The position numbers and the translations under genes are program-made. From the NCBI RefSeq assembly GCF_035304305.1, contig NZ_DATGQG010000054.1:62001-126000 (forward strand): DNA of 64,000 bases, written 5' to 3'. Within the stretch, counting starts at the first letter, position 1, and every line of letters starts with the position of its first letter. Shown here in pieces: positions 7,569 through 17,414 of the stretch. Origin of the DNA: Ferrovibrio sp035304305 (GTDB taxonomy: Bacteria > Pseudomonadota > Alphaproteobacteria > Ferrovibrionales > Ferrovibrionaceae). Under the pieces are notes generated by a model. That model was not told where the DNA came from. It saw only the letters and a list, made by a program, of their open reading frames with translations, and ran no database searches.

Positions 7569-7973
7569 ATGGCGTCTTCTCACGATCTGACACCGCCGAG
7601 CCTGGACGACCTTGCCGCAATGGCCGAGGCGGAACTGAACCGCCTGCGCCCGGCGCTGGGACGCTACATCGACGGCGTTCCTGTGCAGGTTGCCGAATTT
7701 CCCGACGAGGAAACGCTGCGGGAGATGGGCTGCGAGAGCCCCTTCGACCTGCTGGGCCTCTATGCCGGCGGCAGCATCCTGGCCGAGGAACGCGGCGATA
7801 CCGGAACCCTGCCGGCGATGATATTTCTCTACCGCCGGCCGCTGCTGGATTACTGGTGCGAAACCGGCGAGCCGCTGCGCCGCGTCGTGCGCCACGTGCT
7901 GATCCATGAGATCGGCCACCATCTCGGCCTGTCCGACGAGGATATGGACCGCATCGAAGCCAGCGTCGCGTAA
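7569..7973 (+). CDS. zincin-like metallopeptidase family protein
   Basis: A 134-residue protein of the small zincin-like family found widely in alphaproteobacteria and actinobacteria. The metal motif HEIGHHLGL (HExxH type) lies near the C-terminus, preceded by VVRHVLIHEIGHH; the segment ending GDTGTLPAMIFLYRRPLL is also typical. It is probably a cytoplasmic metalloprotease or peptidase-fold protein. Substrates are not known for the family. It diverges from the PCD gene, and its stop lies three bases from the convergent cobB stop. Confidence 0.88.
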   Translation: MASSHDLTPPSLDDLAAMAEAELNRLRPALGRYIDGVPVQVAEFPDEETLREMGCESPFDLLGLYAGGSILAEERGDTGTLPAMIFLYRRPLLDYWCETGEPLRRVVRHVLIHEIGHHLGLSDEDMDRIEASVA

Positions 7974-7976
7974 CGC

Positions 7977-8690
7977 TCAGAGCCGGCGCAGCAGCTCCTC
8001 GACATAGTCCGGAACCACCTGCGTTGCCGGGCCGTAGCGCCCCTCGGCAAACAGTGTATGGCCGTCCGAGCGTTCCAGATTCAGCTCCACCGTATGGGCC
8101 CGGCCGGCGCGGCGCAGTTCGGCGACGAACCCTGCCGCGGGATAGACCTGGCCCGAGGTGCCGATCGAGAGAAACAGATCGCAGCTGTCGAGCGCGGCGT
8201 AAATCTCGTCCATGTAAAGCGGCATCTCGCCGAACCAGACCACATGCGGCCGCATCGCCTGCCTGATGCCGCAGGAGGGACAGGCCGTGGCAATCCCCAT
8301 ATCGCCGTCCCAGGCGCAGACATGCTCGCACATCCCGCAGCGCGCCTTGCGCAGCTCGCCATGCATGTGCAGCACGCGCTTCGATCCGGCGCGCTCATGC
8401 AGGTCGTCGACATTCTGCGTCACCAGCAGGAAGTCGCCCTCCCAGCTCTGCTCGAGCCGCGCCAGCGCCGCATGGGCGGCATTCGGCAGGGCCTCGATCA
8501 GGTTCTTACGCCGCGCGTTGTAGAAGTCGTGCACCAGCACCGGATTGCGGCTGAAGCCTTCCGGCGTCGCGACCTCGCTGAGGTCGTATTTCGTCCACAG
8601 GCCGTCCTTGTCGCGGAAGGTGCCGAGGCCCGATTCCGCCGAAATGCCCGCACCGGTCAGGATGACGATGGACCGCGTCTTACCCGTCAT
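7977..8690 (-). CDS. cobB: NAD-dependent protein deacylase, sirtuin CobB
   Basis: A 237-residue class III sirtuin that removes acyl groups from lysines using NAD. The order of motifs is standard: GAGISAESGLGTFRDKDGLW, then FYNARRKNL with the Tyr/Arg pair that recognises succinyl-lysine in CobB and SIRT5, TQNVDDLHERAG, catalytic His in VLHMHGEL, two zinc cysteine pairs (CGMC and CPSC), RPHVVWFGE and the GTSGQVYPAAGF loop. It should therefore act on both acetyl and succinyl marks. Acetyl-CoA synthetase, its best known substrate, is encoded about 29 kb away. It starts five bases after thpR and is probably cotranscribed with it. Confidence 0.95.
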   Translation of the reverse strand: MTGKTRSIVILTGAGISAESGLGTFRDKDGLWTKYDLSEVATPEGFSRNPVLVHDFYNARRKNLIEALPNAAHAALARLEQSWEGDFLLVTQNVDDLHERAGSKRVLHMHGELRKARCGMCEHVCAWDGDMGIATACPSCGIRQAMRPHVVWFGEMPLYMDEIYAALDSCDLFLSIGTSGQVYPAAGFVAELRRAGRAHTVELNLERSDGHTLFAEGRYGPATQVVPDYVEELLRRL

Positions 8691-8695
8691 TCCAC

Positions 8696-9325
8696 TCAGT
8701 CGGCATAACCATAGGCCGCCATCTCCTGACGGTCCCAGTGCTCGGCCTCGTCGGCCATCCAGTCATTCTCACCCTCTTCCTCGCTCAGCCCGTCGAGGCG
8801 GTAGACGCGTTCCGGCGTGTAGATCGCACCGGAGCTGGAGAGGAAGCTGGAATAGAGCACGAAGCGGTCACACAGGAAGGGCGGCGCCTCGTAGAGCGCA
8901 TGATGGCTGAGGAAGGCGCCGAGCCGGTCGATCGGGGCGTTGTTCAGCCGCGCCAGGGTGACATGCGGCGCGAATTTGCGCCGGTCGGGCGCCATGCCGG
9001 CCCGCAGGCAGGCATTGTCGACCTTTTCCTGCAGCCGGAGCAGCGGCGGGCTGGGCCGTACGCCGGCCCAGAGCGAATGGATCTTGCGCTTGTCGCCGAA
9101 GGTGCCGACGCCGAACAGCCTCAGCTCGAAGGACGGCATCACGATGCCCGACAGCTCCTCGGCGACCGCATGCGCCACACGGCCGTCGACCTCGCCGATG
9201 AAGCGGAGCGTGAGATGGAATTGTTCGGGTTTCGACCAGCGGGCGCCGGGGACGCCGGCGCATAGGGTGGCAAGCGAGTTGCGGACTTCATCCGGGAAAC
9301 TCAGGGCGACAAACAAGCGGATCAT
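8696..9325 (-). CDS. thpR: RNA 2',3'-cyclic phosphodiesterase (2H family)
   Basis: A 209-residue two-histidine phosphoesterase. The duplicated HxTx motifs are HLTLRF (near residue 37) and HVTLAR (near residue 122). Family members open 2',3'-cyclic phosphates on RNA and can ligate 2'-5' in vitro. The C-terminal 30 residues after the fold (GLSEEEGENDWMADEAEHWD) are an acidic extension not needed for the fold. GGAGGGCTGAGCC precedes ATG 9325. It is upstream of cobB in the same direction with a five-base gap. Confidence 0.92.
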   Translation of the reverse strand: MIRLFVALSFPDEVRNSLATLCAGVPGARWSKPEQFHLTLRFIGEVDGRVAHAVAEELSGIVMPSFELRLFGVGTFGDKRKIHSLWAGVRPSPPLLRLQEKVDNACLRAGMAPDRRKFAPHVTLARLNNAPIDRLGAFLSHHALYEAPPFLCDRFVLYSSFLSSSGAIYTPERVYRLDGLSEEEGENDWMADEAEHWDRQEMAAYGYAD

Positions 9326-9396
9326 GGCTCAGCCCTCCGCAGGTACGGGCAGAAATGCCCAGATGGGACGCGCAACCCCTGTTATTCCAACACGGA

Positions 9397-10455
<1,059 letters not shown>

Positions 10456-10556
10456 GACAAAACTCCTACTCAAGACTGGGGCGACCGCGGCCGCCGGATG
10501 GGGAAGATGGCCCATCTTGTCGGCAGGCCAACGAATTTACAACCAGATTTGCGGCT

Positions 10557-11210
10557 TCAGGCGCCGAGAAACCCCAAAATCTGGGGCAGCATCTTGCGGA
10601 CCATGGTGGCGACGCCCTCCCGGTTGGGATGTATTCCGTCACCCAGATTGAGCTTCGGGTTGTTCGCCACCTCGTCCAGGAAGAAGGGATAGAGCGGCAC
10701 GTCATGCTTCTTCGCCAGGTCGGGATAGATCGGGTTGAACCGCTTCCCGTAATCGGCGCCCAGATTGGGCGCCGCCAGCATGCCGACCAGCATGACCTTC
10801 ACGTTTTCCTGCTTCAGCCGGGTGATGATCCTGTCGAGATTGGCCCTGGCCTCCTCGGGCGGCAGGCCGCGCAGCATGTCGTTGGCACCCAGGGCCACCA
10901 GCGCGTGGGTCGGCCTGTCGGCCAGCGCCCAGTCCAGCCTGGCCAGCCCGCCCGCCGTGGTATCGCCCGAAACGCCGGCATTGATCACCTGCGCCTGCAC
11001 GCCCTTCTCCCGCAGCGCCTTTTCGAGCTGGGCCGGGAAAGAGGCATCGGCCGGCAGGTTGTAGCCCGCCGTCAGGCTGTCACCCAGGGCCAGGATCCTG
11101 AGCGGGGCCGCAAGCACCCCATGGGCGGCCAGCGTGACCAGCATCACCGCCAGCGCCAAAGCCGCGTTGCGCCAGCGCCGGAATGGTCCATATCCTGCGT
11201 GTACTTGCAT
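10557..11210 (-). CDS. tesA: arylesterase / lysophospholipase L1, TesA-like (SGNH)
   Basis: A periplasmic SGNH hydrolase of about 217 residues. A basic N-terminus and a hydrophobic stretch ending HGVLAA form a signal peptide. Then come block I GDSLTAGYNLP (Ser), block II Gly in NAGVSGDTT, block III LGANDML (Asn) and block V GDGIHPN (Asp and His). The family hydrolyses acyl esters or thioesters. Two ATGs in tandem (11213 and 11210) follow AGAAGG; the second has better spacing. It diverges from the ybbA/ybbP transporter genes, an arrangement kept across many proteobacteria and implying shared function. Confidence 0.92.
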   Translation of the reverse strand: MQVHAGYGPFRRWRNAALALAVMLVTLAAHGVLAAPLRILALGDSLTAGYNLPADASFPAQLEKALREKGVQAQVINAGVSGDTTAGGLARLDWALADRPTHALVALGANDMLRGLPPEEARANLDRIITRLKQENVKVMLVGMLAAPNLGADYGKRFNPIYPDLAKKHDVPLYPFFLDEVANNPKLNLGDGIHPNREGVATMVRKMLPQILGFLGA

Positions 11211-11241
11211 CATCGCCTTCTTTTCTGCGGAAACCCTGTTC

Positions 11242-11982
11242 ATGGACCCATTTAAGGCCGGATCTGCCGGTGTCGACACCATCATCGGCCTGACCGGCGT
11301 GAAGCTCACGCTGCAGAGCACGGCCGGGCCGGTCAATATCCTGCGCGGCATCGACCTCGGGATCGAAGCCGGCGAGCGGGTCGGCATCGTCGGCCCCTCG
11401 GGTTCGGGCAAATCGACCCTGCTGGCGGTGCTGGCCGGGCTGGAACGGGTCAGCGAGGGCGAGGTACGGGTGGCCGGCGCCGATCTCAACGCCCTGAACG
11501 AGGATCAGCTGGCGCTGTGGCGCCGCGCCAATGTCGGCATCGTGTTCCAGAGTTTCCACCTGATCCCGACCATGACGGCGCTGGAGAATGTCGCCGTGCC
11601 GCTGGAACTGGCCGGCGCGCCGGATGCCATCGAGCGCGCCCGCGCCGCGCTGAGGCAGGTCGGGCTGGATCACCGCGAAACGCATTATCCCGCCCAGCTG
11701 TCCGGCGGCGAGCAGCAGCGCGTCGCGCTGGCCCGCGCCGTGGCGCCGCGGCCCGCCCTGCTGCTGGCCGACGAGCCGACCGGCAACCTCGACGGCGCGA
11801 CAGGCCATGCCATCATCGAGCTGATGTTCGGCGAGGCGGCGCGGCTGAACTCCACCCTGGTGCTGATCACCCATGACGACCAGCTGGCATCGCTCTGCGA
11901 CCGCGTCGTGCATATCGAGGACGGCCGCATCAGGTCGGTCACGCAGGGCACCGCCAGGGCGCGCCCGAAGGCGGCCGAATAA
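11242..11982 (+). CDS. ybbA: ABC transporter ATP-binding protein, YbbA-like
   Basis: A 246-residue ATPase of the MacB/LolD type. Walker A is GPSGSGKST, the Q-loop is FQSFHLIPTMTALENV, the signature is LSGGEQQRVALARA, and Walker B is LLLADEPTGNLD followed by the switch His in LITHDD. It pairs with the large FtsX-type permease that starts on its own stop codon (TAATG overlap). The proteins should form a mechanotransmission-type ABC complex in the inner membrane rather than a conventional pump. The start ATG 11242 overlaps the divergent tesA leader. Substrate is unknown; the tesA link suggests lipid or lysolipid handling. Confidence 0.92.
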   Translation: MDPFKAGSAGVDTIIGLTGVKLTLQSTAGPVNILRGIDLGIEAGERVGIVGPSGSGKSTLLAVLAGLERVSEGEVRVAGADLNALNEDQLALWRRANVGIVFQSFHLIPTMTALENVAVPLELAGAPDAIERARAALRQVGLDHRETHYPAQLSGGEQQRVALARAVAPRPALLLADEPTGNLDGATGHAIIELMFGEAARLNSTLVLITHDDQLASLCDRVVHIEDGRIRSVTQGTARARPKAAE

Positions 11983-14492
11983 TGCTGAGTCTCCGCTTTT
12001 CACTGCGCGAGCTGCGCGGCGGCCTGCGCGGCTTCCGCCTGTTCGTGGCCTGTCTCGCGCTCGGAGTCGCGGTCATCGCCGCGATCGGCACCCTGTCGGC
12101 CGCCATCATCACCGGCCTCGAGCGCGACGGGCGTTCGCTGCTCGGCGGCGACATCGAGTTCCGCCTGACGCACCGTCCGGCCGAAGCGGCCGAACGCGCC
12201 TTCCTCGAGCAGCAGGGCCGCCTGTCGGAAAGCGTGCAGATGCGCGTGATGGGCCATGCGCCGCAGACGCAGCAGAGCGTGCTGGTGGAGATGAAGGCGG
12301 TCGGACCGGCCTACCCTCTCTATGGCCGCATGGAACTGGAGAATGGCGCCGAGCTGCAGGCGGCGCTGCGCCAACGCGGCGGCGTGTTCGGCGCTGCCGT
12401 CGATCCGCAGGCGCTGATCCGGCTGGATGCCAGCATCGGCGACCGCATCCGCCTCGGCGAGGCGGAGTTCGAGATCCGCGCCGTGATTACCCGCGAGCCC
12501 GACCGTGCCACGGCGGGCTTCACCCTGGGCCCGCGCGTGATGATCAGCCTCGATGCCCTGCCGCAGACGCAGCTGATCCAGCCCGGCAGCCTCGCCTACT
12601 GGGAATACCACCTCCTGCTGCCCGAGGGCGCGAGCGCCGCGGCGGTGCAGGCGGCGGCCGAGCGCGAATTTCCCTCCGCCGGCTGGCGCATCCGCGACTG
12701 GCGCGAAGGCAGCCCAGGCGTGAAACGCTTCCTCGACCGCGCCTCGCTTTTCCTCGTGCTGATCGGGCTGACCGCCCTGCTGATCGGCGGCGTCGGCGTG
12801 GCCAATGCCGTGCATGCCCATCTGCAGGGCAAAACGCCGACGATCGCCACGCTGAAATCCGTCGGCGCGACGACCGGCTTCATCTTCCGCGTCTATCTCT
12901 GGCAGACCATGCTGCTGGCGGCATTCGGCATCGCGCTGGGCATCGTCATCGGCGCGGCCGTCCCCAATCTTGCCGCCGGCGCCCTGGCCCGCATCATGCC
13001 GCTGCCCATGGTGCCGGGACTTTACGCGATGCCGCTCATCCTGGCCGGCATCTACGGTCTGCTGGTGGCGCTCGCCTTCACCGTCTGGCCGCTGGCGCGC
13101 GCCGCCGATATCCGCCCGGCCGCCCTCTACCGCGACCTCGTCGCGCCGGGAAAGCGCTGGCCCCGCCTGCCCTATCTGCTGGCGACGCTGGCGCTGTTCG
13201 CCGGCCTTGCCGCCATGGCGGTGCTGGGCGCCACCGAACGGCGCTTCGCCTTCTATTTCGTCATCGCCGCCATCGTCGCCTTCCTGTTGTTCCGGCTCTT
13301 CGCGCTCGGCGTTTCGGCGCTGGCGCGGCGGATCAGGCCGCCGCGCGGCGCGCGGCTGAAACTCGCGCTCTCCAGCCTGCACCGGCCCGGCGCGGCAACG
13401 GCGGCACTGCTGCTGTCGCTCGGCGTCTCGCTGACGCTGCTGGTCGCCATCGCGCTGGTGGAAGGCAACCTGCATGCCCAGGTGGAGGACCGCCTGCCCG
13501 ACGAGGCGCCGGCCTTCTTCCTGCTCGACATCCAGCCGCAGCAGCGCGGCGAGATCGCCGCCCTGGTGTCCGCCACGCCGGGCGCGCGCGATTTCGACAC
13601 CGTGCCGAACCTGCGCGGCCGCATCACCAGGGTGAAGGATGTGCCGGCCGACCAGGTGGATGTGACGCCCGAACAGCGCTGGGTGCTGCAGGGCGACCGC
13701 GGCCTGACCTATGCGCGCACGCTGCCTGAGGGCTCGACTTTGGTGGCCGGGCAATGGTGGCAGCCGGACTATGACGGTCCGCCGCTGATCTCGATGGAAG
13801 AGCGCGCCGCCAGAGGCCTCGGCGTATGGATCGGCGACCGGCTCACGGTGAACATCCTCGGCCGCGACATCGAGGCCGAGATCGCCAGCATCCGCCGCCT
13901 CGACTGGTCGTCCTTCGGGATCAATTTCGTGCTCGTCTTCTCGCCCGGCCTGCTTGAACGCGCGCCGCATACCTTCCTGGCAACGGTGAAGGCCGATGCC
14001 GCCGCCGAGGTCGCGCTGTTCCGCGACGTGACGCGGCAATTCCCCAATGTCTCGGTCGTGCGCATGAAGGACGTGCTGGGCGAGCTGAATGCCATGGTCG
14101 AGAAGCTCGGTGCCGCCGTGCGCGGCGCGGCCGCCGTCACCCTGATCGCCGGCCTCTTCGTGCTGGCCGGCGCGCTGGCGGCCGAGCACCGCAAGCGGCT
14201 GCGGGAAAGCGCAGTGCTGAAGGCGCTGGGCGCCACGCGGCGCGACATCCTCGCGGCGCATCTGATCGAATACGGCCTCGTCGGGCTGGTCGGCGCCGTC
14301 GTGGCCTTCCTGCTCGGCTGGCTGGCCGCCTGGGCCATGGTGACGCAGCTGATGAACGCCAATTTCGTCTTCGCGCCCGGTGTCGCGGCCGTCACCGCCA
14401 TCGGCGGCGTGATCGCCACCCTGGCGCTCGGCCTGATCGGCGCCTGGCAGGCACTGGCGGCCAAACCCGCGCCGCTGCTAAGAACCGCCTGA
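11982..14492 (+). CDS. ybbP: FtsX-type ABC transporter permease, YbbP-like
   Basis: An 836-residue inner-membrane permease. It has an N-terminal membrane helix (about residues 18-40), a large periplasmic MacB-type domain, a block of helices around residues 250-450, a second periplasmic domain, and three C-terminal helices in the FtsX domain (residues about 710-830, including SAVLKALGATRRDILAAHLIEYG). This duplicated architecture is that of YbbP. It overlaps ybbA by one base and the next gene by one base (TGATG), so all three are cotranscribed. Probable role: moving or extracting a lipid-like substrate with YbbA and TesA. Confidence 0.92.
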   Translation: MLSLRFSLRELRGGLRGFRLFVACLALGVAVIAAIGTLSAAIITGLERDGRSLLGGDIEFRLTHRPAEAAERAFLEQQGRLSESVQMRVMGHAPQTQQSVLVEMKAVGPAYPLYGRMELENGAELQAALRQRGGVFGAAVDPQALIRLDASIGDRIRLGEAEFEIRAVITREPDRATAGFTLGPRVMISLDALPQTQLIQPGSLAYWEYHLLLPEGASAAAVQAAAEREFPSAGWRIRDWREGSPGVKRFLDRASLFLVLIGLTALLIGGVGVANAVHAHLQGKTPTIATLKSVGATTGFIFRVYLWQTMLLAAFGIALGIVIGAAVPNLAAGALARIMPLPMVPGLYAMPLILAGIYGLLVALAFTVWPLARAADIRPAALYRDLVAPGKRWPRLPYLLATLALFAGLAAMAVLGATERRFAFYFVIAAIVAFLLFRLFALGVSALARRIRPPRGARLKLALSSLHRPGAATAALLLSLGVSLTLLVAIALVEGNLHAQVEDRLPDEAPAFFLLDIQPQQRGEIAALVSATPGARDFDTVPNLRGRITRVKDVPADQVDVTPEQRWVLQGDRGLTYARTLPEGSTLVAGQWWQPDYDGPPLISMEERAARGLGVWIGDRLTVNILGRDIEAEIASIRRLDWSSFGINFVLVFSPGLLERAPHTFLATVKADAAAEVALFRDVTRQFPNVSVVRMKDVLGELNAMVEKLGAAVRGAAAVTLIAGLFVLAGALAAEHRKRLRESAVLKALGATRRDILAAHLIEYGLVGLVGAVVAFLLGWLAAWAMVTQLMNANFVFAPGVAAVTAIGGVIATLALGLIGAWQALAAKPAPLLRTA

Positions 14493-15091
14493 TGGCGGCA
14501 GATCAGATCATCGGCTTATACGAGCGGCATGCGCAGGCCTACGACGCCGAGCGCGGCCGTTCGCTGTTCGAGAAGGCCTGGCTCGACCGCTTTCTCGGTC
14601 TGCTGCCGCCCGCGCCCGCGGTGCTCGATATCGGCTGCGGCCATGGCGAACCCATTGCCGCCTATCTGATCGGGCAGGGCTGCCGGCTCACCGGCATCGA
14701 TTCGTCGCCGAGCCTGATCGCGCTGTGCCGTGAACGGTTTCCCGCGCATCGCTGGTCGGTGGCCGACATGCGGCTGCTGTCACTGGAGCAGCAATTCGAC
14801 GGCATCCTCGCCTGGGACAGCTTTTTCCGCCTCACCGTGGAGGATCAGCGCCGCATGTTCCCGCTGTTCCGGAAGCATGCCGCGTCGGGTGCCGCGCTGA
14901 TGTTCACCAGCGGGCCGTATCACGGCGAGGCGATCGGGAGCTATCACGGCGAGCCGCTCTACCACGCCAGCCTCGCGCCGGAAGAATACCGCTCACAGCT
15001 GGATGCCCAGGACTTCGAGGTCGTCGCGCACAGGGCCGATGACCCCGATTGCACCGGCCACACCATCTGGCTGGCGCAGCTCAGGCCGTAA
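14492..15091 (+). CDS. class I SAM-dependent methyltransferase
   Basis: A 199-residue methyltransferase with motif I VLDIGCGHGEPIAAYL near residue 44, an acidic ribose contact in GIDSSPSLI, and post-motif WSVADMRLLSL. The segment DGILAWDSFFRL is typical of a family of small soluble methyltransferases with unassigned substrate. Its ATG overlaps the ybbP stop, so it is translated from the same message. The association with a lipid-linked transporter may be incidental. It converges with the Bcr/CflA exporter gene, leaving three bases between the stops. Confidence 0.87.
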   Translation: MAADQIIGLYERHAQAYDAERGRSLFEKAWLDRFLGLLPPAPAVLDIGCGHGEPIAAYLIGQGCRLTGIDSSPSLIALCRERFPAHRWSVADMRLLSLEQQFDGILAWDSFFRLTVEDQRRMFPLFRKHAASGAALMFTSGPYHGEAIGSYHGEPLYHASLAPEEYRSQLDAQDFEVVAHRADDPDCTGHTIWLAQLRP

Positions 15092-15094
15092 CCC

Positions 15095-16309
15095 TCACCG
15101 CACCAGAACCAGCCGCGCCACCAGGCCGCCGATGCCGCTGAGCGCCACGATGATCGCCATCGGCAGGGCCGTGCCGTCATGCAGCGCGCCGACCATGGCA
15201 CTGGTGACGGCGCCGAGGATGAACTGCAGGGTGCCCATCAGCGCCGCCGCCGTGCCGGCGCGATGCGCCTCGCCGGCCATGGCGGAAGCGCCGGCATTGG
15301 GCAGCACGGCGCCGAGGCTGGCGATGTAGAGGAACAGCGGCAGCCAGATCCCGATCATTCCGCCGGCGCCGAACCAGGCGGCGACCAGCAGCGCCAGGCC
15401 GGCCAGGGCCATGGCCCAGATGCCCACGATCAGCACCTCGTCCAGAGTGAAACGGCGCAGCAGGAAGCGGTTCACCTGCGACATGCCGATGATGCCGATG
15501 GCATTGACTCCGAAGATCCAGCCGAAGGCATCGGCGGGCACCCGGAACAGGTCGATGAAGATGAAGGGCGAGCCGGCGATATAGGCGAACATGCCGCCCA
15601 TGCCGAGGCTGGAGGCGAGCGTGTAGCCCATGAAGCGGCGCTGCACCAGCAGCTGGCCGTAGCTGCGCAGCGCCGTGCCGATGGTCAGCCGGGCCTGCGG
15701 CTGCGGGCGGTTGGTCTCGGGCAGGCCGATCCGGGCCACCACCATGGTGAGCAGCCCGAAGCCGGCGAGAAACCAGAAGATCGAATGCCAGTCGAACCAG
15801 ACCAGCATGTAGCCGCCGAGCAGCGGTGCGAGGATCGGCGCCACCCCCATCACCAGCATCAGCAGCGACATGACCCGCGCCCCCTCGCGCGGTTCGAACA
15901 GGTCGCGGACCATGGCGCGGGCGATCACCATGCCCGCGCAGCTGCCGAAGGCCTGCAGGAAACGGGCGGCGATCAGCGTGTCGACATTGGGCGCCAGCGC
16001 GCAGGCCAGCGAGGCGCCGACATAGAGCAGGTTGCCGATCAGCAGCGGCATGCGGCGGCCGAACCGGTCGCTCAGCGGCCCGTAGAAAAGCTGCCCGATC
16101 GCCAGGCCGAGGAAGAAGATCGACAGCGTGAGCTGGACCTTGCCGGCGTCGGTCGCCAGGGCGCGCTCCAGCGCCGGCAGGCCGGGCAGGTACATGTCCA
16201 CGGCCAGCGGGGTAAAGGCGCTCAGCGCCCCCAGGATCAGGGTCAGGCGCAGCAGCGAGTGGCTGCCGGAAGCCGCCGGCCCGGCGGAAGACGGGGTAGA
16301 GAGGGTCAT
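15095..16309 (-). CDS. Bcr/CflA family multidrug efflux MFS transporter
   Basis: A 404-residue, 12-helix drug:proton antiporter. The N-terminal half shows TPLAVDMYLPGLPAL, the diagnostic opening of the Bcr/CflA group, then the motif A-like loop YGPLSDRFGRRMPLL and the motif C-like GVAPILAPLLGGYM in helix 5. Members export bicyclomycin, chloramphenicol or sulfonamide-like compounds; the actual substrate is not predictable. AGGAG lies before ATG 16309. No regulator gene is adjacent. Confidence 0.92.
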   Translation of the reverse strand: MTLSTPSSAGPAASGSHSLLRLTLILGALSAFTPLAVDMYLPGLPALERALATDAGKVQLTLSIFFLGLAIGQLFYGPLSDRFGRRMPLLIGNLLYVGASLACALAPNVDTLIAARFLQAFGSCAGMVIARAMVRDLFEPREGARVMSLLMLVMGVAPILAPLLGGYMLVWFDWHSIFWFLAGFGLLTMVVARIGLPETNRPQPQARLTIGTALRSYGQLLVQRRFMGYTLASSLGMGGMFAYIAGSPFIFIDLFRVPADAFGWIFGVNAIGIIGMSQVNRFLLRRFTLDEVLIVGIWAMALAGLALLVAAWFGAGGMIGIWLPLFLYIASLGAVLPNAGASAMAGEAHRAGTAAALMGTLQFILGAVTSAMVGALHDGTALPMAIIVALSGIGGLVARLVLVR

Positions 16310-16446
16310 GGGACTCCTGGATGGGCGGTTTTCGGCCCGGGGGAGGCGCCTTCTACGCGATAGTTCGCCTACTGACGAGTACCGGCGTCACATCCTGAAC
16401 AGAAAATTGAAATGCCAGACCTGTGAAGGGCTTAATTGGTTCCCGA

Positions 16447-16489
16447 CAGGCCGATTATCCTTGAAATCGGGAGCCTGCCAGACAATATA
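16447..16489 (+). promoter_or_regulatory. promoter with overlapping inverted repeat before the BI-1 gene
   Basis: A -35 box TTGAAA (16461-16466) and AATATA (16484-16489) are 17 bases apart. An interrupted inverted repeat, CAGGCCGATT (16447-16456) against AATCGG-GAG-CCTG (16465-16477), overlaps the -35 box and could be an operator. Confidence 0.45.
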
Positions 16490-16526
16490 CCTCTGCACAA
16501 ATGACATAACCTTTGGAGGCAAACCC

Positions 16527-17252
16527 ATGTCGACGCCGTTCAACCAGCCGCGCTATGGCTACGGCGCCACCACGATCGACCGGGCGACGATCGATGAGGC
16601 GCTGCGCGCCTATATGCTGCGGGTTTACAATTATATGGGCTCGGGCCTGGCGCTCAGCGCCATCGTGGCCCTGCTGGTCGCCCAGTCCCCCGCCCTGATG
16701 CAGACCCTGTTCGGCAGCGGCCTGGCCTTCGTGGTCATGCTGGCGCCGCTCGGCATTCTGCTGGCCATGAGCTTCGGCGCCAACCGCATGTCGGCGGGCA
16801 CGGTGCAGGTGCTCTACTGGGCCTTCACCGCCACGATGGGCCTGTCGATCTCCACGATCTTTCTTGTCTACACCGGCGAGTCGATCCTGCGGATCTTCTT
16901 CATCACCGCCGCCATGTTCGGCGCCATGAGCCTGTGGGGCTATACCACCAAACGCGACCTGACCGGGATGGGCGCCTTCCTGTTCATGGGCGTGATCGGC
17001 CTGATCATCGCCAGCGTGGTGAACATCTTCCTCGGCTCGACCGTGCTGCAGATGGCGGTCTCGGCGATCACCGTGCTGGTCTTCACCGGCCTGACCGCCT
17101 ATGATACGCAGCGGATCAAGTCGGAGTTCTACGAGGGTACCCCGTCCGATGTGCTGACCAAGCAGGCGGTGTTCGGCGCGGTAGCTCTCTACGTGAACTT
17201 CCTGAACATCTTCATGGCCCTGTTGAGCCTGTTCGGCCAGCGGAACGACTGA
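16527..17252 (+). CDS. Bax inhibitor-1 (BI-1/YbhL) family membrane protein
   Basis: A 241-residue integral membrane protein with about seven hydrophobic helices. The family pattern is plain: an N-terminal RAYMLRVYNYMGSGLALSA, GYTTKRDLTGMGAFLFMGVIGLI in the middle, and LTAYDTQRIKSEF with the conserved Asp of the pH-sensing/ion pathway near the end. Bacterial members leak Ca2+ or protons; physiological roles are debated. The start at ATG 16527 is set by TTGGAGGC; the frame extends far upstream without coding character. A strong terminator follows 25 bases after the stop. Confidence 0.93.
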   Translation: MSTPFNQPRYGYGATTIDRATIDEALRAYMLRVYNYMGSGLALSAIVALLVAQSPALMQTLFGSGLAFVVMLAPLGILLAMSFGANRMSAGTVQVLYWAFTATMGLSISTIFLVYTGESILRIFFITAAMFGAMSLWGYTTKRDLTGMGAFLFMGVIGLIIASVVNIFLGSTVLQMAVSAITVLVFTGLTAYDTQRIKSEFYEGTPSDVLTKQAVFGAVALYVNFLNIFMALLSLFGQRND

Positions 17253-17277
17253 TCGCAGCGTCATTGCTGCAACTGCG

Positions 17278-17311
17278 AAACCCCGGCGGGCAACCGCCGG
17301 GGTTTTTCTTT
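17278..17311 (+). terminator. rho-independent terminator after the BI-1 gene
   Basis: A perfect 12-base stem (AAACCCCGGCGG with CCGCCGGGGTTT) closes a GCAA tetraloop and runs into TTCTTT. It is the clearest intrinsic terminator in the window. Confidence 0.92.
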
Positions 17312-17414
17312 GCCACCACTGCGGGCGGAACCGGCGCGAGCGGCGTGACAGGGCCGGCGGGCTGGCCTTAGACTTTCATTCGCCCACCAACGAAAAACCA
17401 GGATTGCTGCCCCG

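Noticed and set aside
7480..8331. Upstream extension of the pterin dehydratase frame
   Set aside because: GAGGAGG and the family N-terminus place the start at 7479; the extension is antisense to the metallopeptidase gene and overlaps cobB.
12000..14261. A 753-codon minus-strand frame opposite ybbP
   Set aside because: Antisense shadow of a permease gene; low-complexity Gln/Arg/Glu sequence.
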